Source: Aralia elata (Eukaryota; Streptophyta; Magnoliopsida; Apiales; Araliaceae). Taken from it: DNA of 64,000 nt. This document shows, piece by piece, positions 1 to 9,054 of this stretch (the first letter of the stretch is position 1; each line of letters starts with the position of its first letter). A program made the position numbers and the translations under genes. The notes below the pieces were generated by a model. That model saw only the letters and a list, made by a program, of their open reading frames with translations, searched no databases and was not told where the DNA came from. The stretch spans positions 248,001 through 312,000 of the forward strand of contig JAVJAP010000337.1 of NCBI GenBank assembly GCA_034770075.1. Reading direction: 5' to 3'.

Positions 1-1127
1 ATTGTTATACCTTTAATCCAATCGAACCTCTGCTCTTCTTCTCCTAATTCACGCCGGCGACTGACTTCCCTTCTCTCTCTCCCTCTTTGTGATTTTTCTT
101 CTTTTTTTTTTTACAATTTCGGCAGCCTTGAATTAGGGATTGGGGAAAGGCCTCAATTTATACTAGAAATTTTTCCCAAATTGGTTTGGGTATTACCTAA
201 CTTGGCCGGTTAAGGAGTGACAGTAGGAGAGGGAAATGTCGTCCGGTCGTTCCCATCGAGTCGACTGACATCGCCGGCAGCCTCGAGCCACGCGTGCCCT
301 CACCGGTCATGCCGCTGAAATCCTGGGACTCTTGGTCCGATCGCCAAACCCTTGGTTGCTTCGGTTGCCCCTTGAATCGTTCGCTCGCTTCGAGCCGTCG
401 CCGGCGCACGCCTGGCGACACCTCCTTCCCGTCCCGTCTCTCGCTTGTCTCGCTCGATTGACTGGGTTTGGTTTTCCCCCTTTTGCTCGGCTGTTTGATT
501 TGAGATGTTAGGATTTGAGGGGTTAGGGTTTGGTTTCCCCCCTTTTGCTCGGTTGCAATTGATTTGAGAGATGGAGACTTTGCTCGGTTATCTGAGTTGA
601 GGGGTGTATCCCAACTCGACTTCACCGGTTAACAAAAGAAGGGTATTGGGTTTTGGTTTGGCTGGAAAGAATTTGGGCTCAACCCAATAGGGTTGGGCCG
701 GTTGAATTAAATAGAAAATGGCCCAATAAGAATTAAAAAAAATTGGGTCCAAGAAAGAAATGGGTTAATCCATTTATTAGAATTAATAAGACCACACTTT
801 TAAATTAAATAACTAACTTAATTAATTAATAAAAAAAATATTTATCTTAACCATATTTCTTTATTCGAATTTTAATCCGATAATAATAAAGTTATTTATT
901 CAATTTCTTCCCAATTTCCTTACCAAATCAATTGTTAGGGATTAAGTCATTAATTTATTTAAACTATTGATGAGCCTCTTTAATGCAAGGAAAATTAGTG
1001 GACCACATATGTATATAATTAAATAATAATACCTACACGGATCCAATTAAATTTGTAAAATTAAATAAAACGATTTTATTTATCAAATTAAATTTGATAC
1101 AACGTTTGAAAATTCCTGGACATTACA
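1..1127 (-). repeat. Inner part of the 3' LTR of element A
   Basis: This stretch aligns with 15777-16906 almost base for base; I count roughly ten substitutions and three 1-2 base indels by eye (about 1%). It ends in cattaca, giving the TGTAATG start of the LTR when read on the minus strand. It contains a GC-rich stretch (about 210-620) and an AT-rich outer part (about 690-1100). The 142-aa ORF at 197-625 lies in it, but its conservation in the other LTR is only copy identity. Confidence 0.93.
156..162 (-). promoter_or_regulatory. TATA box in LTR of element A (3' copy)
   Basis: On the minus strand the sequence reads TATAAAT within ctagtataaattgagg, at the border between the GC-rich U3 and a GA-rich stretch. 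The identical site in the 5' LTR is 15933-15939, which would be the active promoter copy. Confidence 0.5.
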
Positions 1128-1142
1128 TCCTCTCCCCCTTAT
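1128..1142 (-). other. Polypurine tract of element A
   Basis: The minus strand reads ataagggggagagga directly before the LTR start TGTAATG. This is the expected plus-strand primer for LTR retrotransposons, and element E has a near-identical tract at 45032-45045. Confidence 0.85.
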
Positions 1143-1174
1143 AAAAATTCCATCCTCGGAATTTAAATCTAAGG

Positions 1175-4100
1175 TTACTCAAATAAGAACGGATAATTCG
1201 CCTTCATTTTCTCTTCGAGTTCCCACGTAGCTTCTTCGACTGCGTGATTCCTCCAGAGAACTTTGACGGAATGTATGGTCTTGTTTCTCAGCTTCTGTTC
1301 CTTCCTATCGAGAATCTGGACAGGAACCTCCTCGTACGATAAGTCCTTCTCGACTTGAATTGGCTCATAGGAAATGACATGCTTGTAATCTGGCTTATAC
1401 GGGCGCAATACTGATACATGAAACACGTTGTGAATGTGCTCAAGTTCAGGAGGTAATGCTACCTCGTACGCCACCTCGCCTATCCGCCTCAAAATTTCGA
1501 ATGGTCCTATGAACCTAGGGCTCAGCTTGCCCTTCTTCCCAAAGCGGATTTTCCCTTTCCAGGGAGATACCTTCAAAAATACATAGCTACCAACTTCAAA
1601 GTCTCGCTTCTGACGATGTAAGTCGGCATACTTCTTTTGACGATCCTGGGCCGCTACTAACCGCTGTCTTATTACTTTAATGATTTCCACGGTTTGTTGT
1701 ACCAATTCTGGTCCCAACAATCTCCGTTCACCAACTTCATCCCAACACAACGGCGTTCGACACTTTCTTCCATATAACGCTTCGTACGGTGGCATACCGA
1801 TGCTAGCGTGATAACTATTGTTGTAAGCGAACTCTACCAATGGCAAGTGATCGTCCCAGCTGCCACCTAAGTCCATCACAACTTCCCGGAGCATATCCTC
1901 TAAGGTTTGAATTGTTCGCTCACTCTGACCATCAGTCTGAGGATGGTACGCCGTACTCATTCTCAACTGTGTTCCCATTCTTTCCTGCAGACTTCTCCAA
2001 AAATTTGACGTGAAGCGCGGATCTCTGTCAGACACAATAGAAACCGGCACCCCATGTCGCGATACTATCTCCTTTACGTAGAGTTTCGCCAACTGCTCCA
2101 ATTTGTACCTGATCTTGATCGGTAGAAAATGGGCAGACTTGGTCAACCGATCTACGATCACCCAGATGGCGTCTAGACCCTTTTGTGTTGTCGGGAGTCC
2201 TACCACAAAATCCATAGTGATGTGCTCCCACTTCCACTCAGGAATCTCTAAGGGTTGCAACAACCCGCTCGGCCGTTGGTGCTCTGCCTTGACCCTCTGA
2301 CAAGTTAAACACCGGCTGACGAATTCCGCAACTTCCCCTTTCAAATGCGGCCACCAATAATGTTGACGAAGATCTTGATACATCTTGGTGCTACCCGGAT
2401 GTACCGAAAATCTCGTATTATGGGCCTCCTGCAATATTTCTTCCCTTAAGTCTGGTACATAGGGTATCCAGATCCTTCCCTCAAATCTCAGCAGACCCGT
2501 GCTGTCAACCTTGAACTTCAACGTTTTTCCTTCCGATAGTTGCTTCTTAATGCCAATGCATTCTTCATCAAATTCTTGAGCCTCCTTTATCTTATCCAGT
2601 AGAGTCGGACCCACTGTCACGGTGAACAATTTTTCGTCCGTCTCCATTGGATACTTAACCTCCAGTTCCAGGCGTCCAAAGTCCTTTATCAGCTCTGCCT
2701 GAGTTGTAAGCCTCATCAACTTCTCTCTGCCTTTCCTACTCAGGGCATCTGCCACTACATTTGCTTTGCCCGGATGGTACAGAATCTCACAATCGTAATC
2801 CTTGATCAATTCTAACCATCGGCGCTGCCTTATATTCAGCTCCTTCTGAGTGAAGATATATTTCAGACTTTTGTGATCTGTATATATCTCGCACCTCTCT
2901 CCATATAAGTAGTGCCTCCAAATCTTCAAGGCAAACACTACTGCTGCTAACTCCAGATCATGAGTCGGGTATCCCTTCTCATAGTCCTTCAGCTGGCGTG
3001 AAGCGTACGCAATGACCCTGCCGTGCTGCATTAGTACACAACCAAGGCCCTTGTGTGACGCATCACTGTATACTACAAAACCTCCAGTGTCGTCCGGTAA
3101 TGCTAACACTGGTGCTTGGCTAAGTCTCTTCTTCAACTCCAAGAAACTCTCCTCGCACTTTTCTGTCCAGACGAACTTTACCGTCTTTCTAGTTAGATTG
3201 GTCAACGGTGATGCTATCTTCGAAAAATCCTGGATGAATCTCCGATAGTATCCTGCCAACCCAAGGAAACTTCTGATCTCCGTTGGTGTCTTTGGCTGCT
3301 CCCAGTTGATAATGGCTTCCACCTTTGCTGGGTCTACCGAAACACCATTACTGTCAATGACGTGTCCAAGAAACTGCACCCTCTGCAACCAAAATTCACA
3401 CTTCGAAAACTTTGCGTACAGTTTCTCCCTTCTTAATGCCTCTAGGGCAATCCTTAGGTGTTCAGCATGTTCTTCCTCTGACACTGAATACACCAAGATA
3501 TCATCGATGAATACTACCATGAACTTGTCCAAATACTGCTTGAACACTCTATTCATCATATCCATGAATGCCGCTGGTGCATTTGTCAGGCCAAATGACA
3601 TAACCAGAAACTCGAAATGTCCATAACGAGTTCTGAATGCCGTCTTCGGGATATCCTCCTGCCTCACCCTTAGTTGATGGTAGCCCGTCCTTAAATCGAT
3701 CTTTGAAAAGTATTTCGCTCCCTTGAGTTGATCAAACAGATCGTCTATCCTGGGCAGCGGATACCTATTCTTAATCGTAACTTTGTTCAACTCACGGTAG
3801 TCGATACAAAGCCTCATAGAGCCATCCTTCTTTTTTACGAACAGAACTGGCGCTCCCCATGGTGACACGCTCGGCCTGATATAACCCCTGTCTAACAGTT
3901 CCTGCAGTTGAACCATCAGTTCTTTCATCTCTACTGGTGCCATTCGGTAAGGCGCCTTAGATATCGGTGCCGTCCCGGGTACCAAGTCGATTGCAAATTC
4001 TATCTCTCTATCCGGCGGCAGTCCCGGAAGTTCATCTGGGAAGACATCAGCGAATTCCCTTACAACGGGTATCTGACTAAGTTCACCCTCGACCCGTCGA

Positions 4101-4729
4101 GTATCTACCACGTGAGCCAAATAACCTATGCAACCCTTCTTAAGCAATCTCTTCGCTTGCATCATCGTCAGACAACAAGATTGTCTCGGCGATTTACTAC
4201 CATAGAACACCACCTTCGACTTACCCGGAGTCTGTAGGTGTATGCACTTTTTCTTACAGTCAATGACCGCCCTGTGGCTCGCTAACCAATCCATCCCAAG
4301 GATTACATCGAATTCTCCAAGACGAATCGGCAACAAGTCCACGTTAAGCTTAAACCCTCTCACATTAGCACAACAATTTTTATAAATGTAGTTTACGGGG
4401 ATAATCTCTTTGTTTGCTACTTCTATATTCATCGGGTGTTCTAACAGTTCACTAGGCAAATTAAGTCTTTGAGCAAATTCATCAGAAACAAAAGAACATG
4501 AAGCTCCCGAATCAAATAGCACATAGGCATCTATATTGTTGATTGGAATAATACCTGACACCACCTCTCTGGATGCCACAGCATCTTGTACTGTCATGTT
4601 GAAGGTCCTCGCTGTTGGCTTATTTGGCTGGGCTGGTCCTCCACTGGTTGTTCTCGAGTTGTTGCCCCTATTGCCGTTTTCGCCATCCATGTTTCTCTTT
4701 CGGGGACATTCCTTGCTCCGATGTCCTAT
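1175..4729 (-). CDS. pol: Element A pol: protease, reverse transcriptase, RNase H, integrase, chromodomain-like tail (5' end cut off by A')
   Basis: The open frame is 1,221 codons if the first 37 codons, which come from the LTR of A' (4730-4840), are counted. Domains in order: remnant of the third gag zinc knuckle (about 39-45); aspartic protease with DSG at 110-112; reverse transcriptase with the first Asp at 382 and FIDD at 444-447; RNase H with acidic residues at about 593, 630, 655 and 698; integrase zinc finger H807, H814, C844, C847; integrase core D877, D938, E974 (D,D35E spacing); and a C-terminal segment (about 1165-1215) like the degenerate chromodomain of Tekay/Del elements. All catalytic residues are present and there is no internal stop. 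The frame matches the gag frame once A' and one duplication are discounted, so the parent had a single gag-pol frame. As it stands it lacks its own start and gag. Confidence 0.92.
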   Translation of the reverse strand: MGHRSKECPRKRNMDGENGNRGNNSRTTSGGPAQPNKPTARTFNMTVQDAVASREVVSGIIPINNIDAYVLFDSGASCSFVSDEFAQRLNLPSELLEHPMNIEVANKEIIPVNYIYKNCCANVRGFKLNVDLLPIRLGEFDVILGMDWLASHRAVIDCKKKCIHLQTPGKSKVVFYGSKSPRQSCCLTMMQAKRLLKKGCIGYLAHVVDTRRVEGELSQIPVVREFADVFPDELPGLPPDREIEFAIDLVPGTAPISKAPYRMAPVEMKELMVQLQELLDRGYIRPSVSPWGAPVLFVKKKDGSMRLCIDYRELNKVTIKNRYPLPRIDDLFDQLKGAKYFSKIDLRTGYHQLRVRQEDIPKTAFRTRYGHFEFLVMSFGLTNAPAAFMDMMNRVFKQYLDKFMVVFIDDILVYSVSEEEHAEHLRIALEALRREKLYAKFSKCEFWLQRVQFLGHVIDSNGVSVDPAKVEAIINWEQPKTPTEIRSFLGLAGYYRRFIQDFSKIASPLTNLTRKTVKFVWTEKCEESFLELKKRLSQAPVLALPDDTGGFVVYSDASHKGLGCVLMQHGRVIAYASRQLKDYEKGYPTHDLELAAVVFALKIWRHYLYGERCEIYTDHKSLKYIFTQKELNIRQRRWLELIKDYDCEILYHPGKANVVADALSRKGREKLMRLTTQAELIKDFGRLELEVKYPMETDEKLFTVTVGPTLLDKIKEAQEFDEECIGIKKQLSEGKTLKFKVDSTGLLRFEGRIWIPYVPDLREEILQEAHNTRFSVHPGSTKMYQDLRQHYWWPHLKGEVAEFVSRCLTCQRVKAEHQRPSGLLQPLEIPEWKWEHITMDFVVGLPTTQKGLDAIWVIVDRLTKSAHFLPIKIRYKLEQLAKLYVKEIVSRHGVPVSIVSDRDPRFTSNFWRSLQERMGTQLRMSTAYHPQTDGQSERTIQTLEDMLREVVMDLGGSWDDHLPLVEFAYNNSYHASIGMPPYEALYGRKCRTPLCWDEVGERRLLGPELVQQTVEIIKVIRQRLVAAQDRQKKYADLHRQKRDFEVGSYVFLKVSPWKGKIRFGKKGKLSPRFIGPFEILRRIGEVAYEVALPPELEHIHNVFHVSVLRPYKPDYKHVISYEPIQVEKDLSYEEVPVQILDRKEQKLRNKTIHSVKVLWRNHAVEEATWELEEKMKANYPFLFE
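4725..4729. repeat. Target-site duplication of A', left copy
   Basis: The five bases cctat directly precede the TG of the left LTR of A' and recur as 10849-10853 after the right LTR. A 5-bp duplication is standard for Ty3/gypsy integrases. Confidence 0.9.
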
Positions 4730-6521
4730 TGTTGTCCGATTTATATATGAACAATTTACGCGCAAGTATACGCGGTCAACAAGTAATAAAGAGTAAGTAA
4801 AGTATCGATCCCACGAGGAATTATTACTAGTGTTTTCCAAGTATTAACCTTTTATCATCTCAATCTTATCTAAACTAATGATTTTCTGTCTTTTTGGTGG
4901 TTTGGATTAATAAAGATAACATTAATAAAAGAACAATAGAAAGCTTTAAAGATAATGAAGATATGAGATTATAATTTCTCCTATTGATTCATCTACCTCA
5001 ACACACTTCCTGTTAAACCAAATTAATTATCACAGATTGTTAGTCGAGAACACGAAAGTGAGACAAGGCCATCTTTCGATGTACCAAGTCCATATCATAT
5101 ATAATCCACAAATGATAGAATAAACACGAACACCCACATTACCTAAACCACTATATGTCTATGTGATTTACAAATAAATAGGGTTTAAGCTCAAGCTCTC
5201 AAATGACTACAAGTGGTGCTTCGGTATATGTCTATCCTAAGCACAAATCATACATTCCAACGCCATGTAGAACATACAAACACATGCTATTATAATTAGA
5301 TCTAAACCCATAATCCGTTTCTCAATTTCATATGGATTATCATGGTAATTGCTAGCTAGGCAATTAAGCAATTGAACACAAATCATAATAGACAATCCAT
5401 GAATAGCTAATAAAACTAACAAGGAAGCATAGCAAAGTAAACTACACAACAAGATCCATTATAATCCCAAAATAGAGTTTAGTTCATGGTAACTACAAAT
5501 AACATCATATTCAATTTATACATCATGTTGGATACAAAAATAGAAAGGAAACTAGGGATAAAACCACTTTTGTAGATTTTCATATGATGTTTGATGGGTT
5601 GAAGATGAACACTAGCTTCTCCTCCTTGATTTTGCAATCCTTGATGTTTTTGCTCTTTGGCCTTGCTTGATGTAGCTTGATTTTAGCACTTTGGCCCTCT
5701 AATTGGATGTATTTGGTAGCTTCCTCTCTCTAGTTTTGCTGATTTCTCCTTCCTATTATGCCTATTTCGTGCCTTCAACAGCTGCTATAAGTCCCTGGAT
5801 GCCCTAACCTAGCTTAGCACCTCCAAAATGACCAAAAAACCCAAAAACTCTGCTGCTGTCCGCGACGAGCTCGCCCCGGCGAGCTTTTTGGCCTAAGAAT
5901 TCTCGCCCCGGCGAGCTCTCGCCGCGGCGAGCAATTTGTGTAGGAAATTCCCGCCCCGGCGAGCTCTGGAAAAACGACCATAACTTCTTTGTCCGAACTC
6001 GGATTAAGGCGATTAAGTAGGCTATGGAAAGCTAAGAAGTAGCTCTACAACTTTTATAACTGGAGCTCATCGAGATAATGGCCGGAGAAAGGTTCAAATT
6101 GATCCCGAAGCAACTGCTGTGTAAAAGTCATGCAAAATCCGATGGTAAAATGACCATAACTCTCTCAAACTAACTTCAAATTTGATGATTCCGGATGCTC
6201 TGGAAAGCTAAGATCAAAATCTACAACTTTCGTTCTTTGAGTTTGGAGAGATTAGGACTGTATCATGGGTCAAATTGAGAAACAAACAGCTGGAATGCCA
6301 AATTCGAGCCAAAAACGCAACGACTCAAGGGGCCTTTATTTCAATTCCTACAAAACCAAGTAAAAACACATAAAAGCACATAAATACATATAAAAGTAAT
6401 ACAAAACTACATTACACAACAATAAGATGAAAAACATATAAAACCAAACGAAATAGCTAAAGACTTACAAATTATTAAGGCTAAAAGTACCCAATTTGTG
6501 TATATAAAAACACACTCATCA
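4730..6521 (-). repeat. 3' LTR of A'
   Basis: It is the same as 9055-10848 except for about one substitution and four small indels (a T near 4737, a GCT triplet near 5855, and two A-run changes near 6430 and 6505). It includes a GC-rich palindromic island (5861-5967) and, after it, two diverged copies of a module with ccataact, ggaaagctaaga and ctacaactttt boxes. Confidence 0.92.
5861..5967. repeat. GC-rich palindromic island in LTR of A' (left copy; right copy 10190-10298)
   Basis: Four near-copies of the self-complementary unit tcgccccggcgagct occur in about 100 bp (around 5871, 5903, 5918 and 5952) in an otherwise AT-rich LTR. Each can fold on itself and pair with the others. Confidence 0.7.
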
Positions 6522-6540
6522 AATACCCCCAAACTTAAAC
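6522..6540 (-). other. Polypurine tract of A'
   Basis: The minus strand reads gtttaagtttgggggtatt immediately before the LTR start TGATGAGTG. Confidence 0.8.
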
Positions 6541-6910
6541 CTTTGCTTGTCCTCAAGCAAAACACACAAACTATAAAAATTAAACATTTCTAAATAAAAA
6601 ACTATCTTGAGCAATGAGTTAATAAGCTAACCAATGGTCTCAAAGCATAAACACAATAAAACTCAAGGAAACTTTCAAAGCGTTGCAAGTTTAGATTTAC
6701 AATTAGCTAGTCATAGCTCGCTTTAGGTCCCTTCCGTGTGTGTGTGTGTACCCAATAGCACTAAACCAATTAAGCTCGGATAAAACTATGCAACCACATT
6801 ACCTTATGAAATAATCAAAATAAACCCTAAAACAACATGCTTAACACACCACTCAATACAAAGGTATACAAATCATAATTTCCAAAAATTTGAAATCAAA
6901 AGACTCTAGG

Positions 6911-7105
6911 TAAGTGCATTTTATGCTCCATCTTATCCTAAGTCCACTCTTGTGGGTGAGTGCGTTTTACGCTCCATCTCAACTCAACACAAGAATTGAT
7001 ATAAAAAACTTTCTTTCTTTTGTCACAATTATAAGAGAGTGCGTTTTACGCTCTATCTCTCCTACGCATGTGTCCATGAGTGAGTGCGTTTTACGCTCCA
7101 TCTCA
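6911..7105. repeat. Four-copy short repeat in the A' interior
   Basis: The unit gagtgcgttttacgctccat recurs at about 6911 (with two changes), 6958, 7037 (one change) and 7082, with irregular spacing of 45-80 bases. The flanks of the units differ, so these are dispersed short repeats and not a simple tandem array. Confidence 0.75.
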
Positions 7106-7527
7106 CTCACCACATGACTAACAAATCAAACACAACAAAATTTGGACAACTTGCTTCGAGTGATGTTTTTTAAACGAGTTCTAGAGTTTATAGATATTTT
7201 TCACAAGCATTCGGTTATAAAAGCCTTCTCTAAGCATACAACTAGCTCAATACTCATGGGTAGGTGCAAAAGAGTGAAAGAACGCATAAGCAACACAATA
7301 ACCAACAATAACGATTAAGCACAAAGACTAAACAACATTTATCCATTTTCCATGAGTTAAAAACTATTCAATCAAGTTCTTATCATAGACCATGGATTGT
7401 AGTTCAAATCAAATTAAAACAATGCTCAAGAGACACATCCTAAAAATAAATGAATTTTTTTTTTGAACAAAAACACATATCTTAAATCATATAAAAACTA
7501 AATTAAAAACACACAAATACGAAGTAC

Positions 7528-7544
7528 TACCCCCAAACTTAAAC
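7528..7544 (-). other. Second polypurine tract-like block in A'
   Basis: tacccccaaacttaaac here repeats the terminal polypurine tract at 6522-6540, and ttgtcctcaa follows in both places. It lies about 1 kb inside the element. Confidence 0.6.
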
Positions 7545-7825
7545 TTGACATTGTCCTCAATGTCTGATATAGGAAAAATTAAAATAGAAGACTTCCCTGA
7601 GAACGTGTCAAACGCTATTAATATCATCTTTCAAGTCCCCTAAGTTGGGAGCGCACCCCAATTTGCTTAGTATTCTCGGTACCTGAAAGCAATTGACTAA
7701 AGAAATTAAAATGCAATTAAACAAACTAAAAACCAATTAAAAAAATCAAAATCAAAACAATAAAATTGGGTTGCCTCCCAAGAAGCGCTTGTTTTAAAGT
7801 CTTCGGCCTGACTAACTCCCTCCTT

Positions 7826-8395
7826 TTATCCAATTCCCCTTCGATAATTGAGGAACCCACCCTCCATTGATAGCCATGTAACATTTGAGGGTTTCTCCTC
7901 ATTGGTGATAGCCATTGAACTAAAGGCACCTAGCTTGCTTTCTATAGATAAGCCCTCAATTTCAAATGTCAAATAGCTAGGTGCATCATCCTTTGTGTCT
8001 GTGATAAGATTTAGGCATTGGGGCTTGTGAAGCACAACGGGCTCTTCCTCTATCTTCATTTCCTCGGCCCACCATGGTTCCACATTCATACTAGCTCCAT
8101 CGTCACATAGAGCCTCGCCTAAGAAATGACTACCAAGTGGACACGGTATTGCAAAACTGACTGGATTCTTGAACTTTGGTGGAGAAGGCACTTGGGGAAT
8201 TAATACAATCGGCTCATCATCGTTGGAACTCAAGGCTGGATCCTCGGCCTCCTTTTCCCGCTCCCCACTTGGCTCCCCACTTTCGACATCTTGTGGCTCA
8301 TCCAGTTGCAAATTTGGCTCGGGCTTTCCATCAATTTCGGATTCCATGTCATTACACCAATTGTTTTGAGGGCAGTTGTTTAAAGCTTTGAACAT
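7826..8395 (-). pseudogene. Athila-type protease fragment in A'
   Basis: This 189-codon open frame has an acidic N-terminal half and then a stretch resembling the Athila retropepsin: a PVSFAIPCPLG-like strand followed by EALCDDGASMN, where the family usually has a C-D-L-G-A-S-I-N motif. The catalytic Asp and the G-A-S are therefore present. After about 60 more residues the frame ends and nothing like reverse transcriptase follows. It lies downstream of the gag fragment in a different frame. The product would be a free, partial protease of uncertain activity. I infer a remnant left by internal deletion, but the open frame in a young element leaves weak selection possible. Confidence 0.65.
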
Positions 8396-8454
8396 TTGAT
8401 CAACCTGATTCTGAAGATTTTGAATTGATATTTTCTTGACTTTTCAACATCTCC

Positions 8455-8895
8455 TCATTCGAAGTCATGATCTTGGTCCACAAGTTCCTCAAAGTTTGAC
8501 ATCTTATCTTCTTGAATAGGAGGTGGACATAAGAATTCCGGTGCATATGTTGGATTTGGAGCATAGTATTGATCTTCATAATTGTAGCTCCATGTAGAAT
8601 CCGGGTGATACCCCCAATCTTGGTGATAATCGGGATAATCATAGTTGTTGAAGTACTCACCACCGTATTGTACCGGTCCAAAACTCACGGTGCATTGATG
8701 ACTCGGATGATTGTCAGCACAATAATCACAAGTAACTGTTATACCTTGAGTGCTCTCTGCTACTAAGGCATCCAACTTCCTCGATAGTGTTTCAAATTGT
8801 GCTGACAATGCAGAGAGTGCATTGAGTCCATCAATCCCAGTTTCCCTTGGTTGAGTCATACTCGTGTACGGCCATTGATCAACAAAGTCATCCAT
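8455..8895 (-). pseudogene. gag: Athila-type gag C-terminal fragment in A'
   Basis: This is a 146-codon frame starting 135 bases downstream of the primer site. It has a leucine-rich segment (about 22-45) and a single zinc-knuckle-like motif CDYCADNHPSHQC (about 56-68), the spacing seen in Athila gags, followed by a Tyr/Pro-rich, Asp-rich tail. The large N-terminal part of an Athila gag is missing, so the start codon probably arose by deletion. Another frame on the same strand (8400-8681) is a shadow. Confidence 0.65.
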
Positions 8896-9029
8896 GGTGT
8901 ACCTTGCAAAGAATAAAGCATTAAAACAGAAAAATAAATGATAAAATAAACTAAAAGCAAATTTATATACAAGTTTAAATTAAGATCAATTTGATTATAA
9001 CTAATATTGGAAAAACACTAGAAAAATAA

Positions 9030-9048
9030 TTCCCCGGCAACGGCGCCA
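9030..9048 (-). other. Primer-binding site of A' (tRNA-Asp)
   Basis: The minus strand reads TGGCGCCGTTGCCGGGGAA, complementary to the 3' end of plant tRNA-Asp(GUC). It lies six bases inside the 5' LTR end. This primer is typical of Athila. Confidence 0.88.
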
Positions 9049-9054
9049 AAAACT

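Larger units (their letters stand above)
6541..7825 (-). other. Non-coding 3' part of the A' interior
   Basis: About 1.3 kb with no credible coding region. It holds four copies of a 24-base repeat (6911-7105), a second polypurine tract-like block (7528-7544) and the Athila-typical ttgcctcccaagaagcgctt stretch (about 7770-7790) near its gene-proximal end. The place of pol is simply missing here. Confidence 0.7.

Noticed and set aside
197..625. 142-aa ORF in both LTRs of element A (also 15974-16402)
   Set aside because: Its presence twice is explained by LTR identity, the composition is low complexity and basic, it lies upstream of the promoter, and no domain is visible.
5237..5452. 71-aa hydrophobic ORF in both LTRs of A' (also 9563-9778)
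   Set aside because: Part of the LTR, with no recognised domain; its conservation is only LTR identity.
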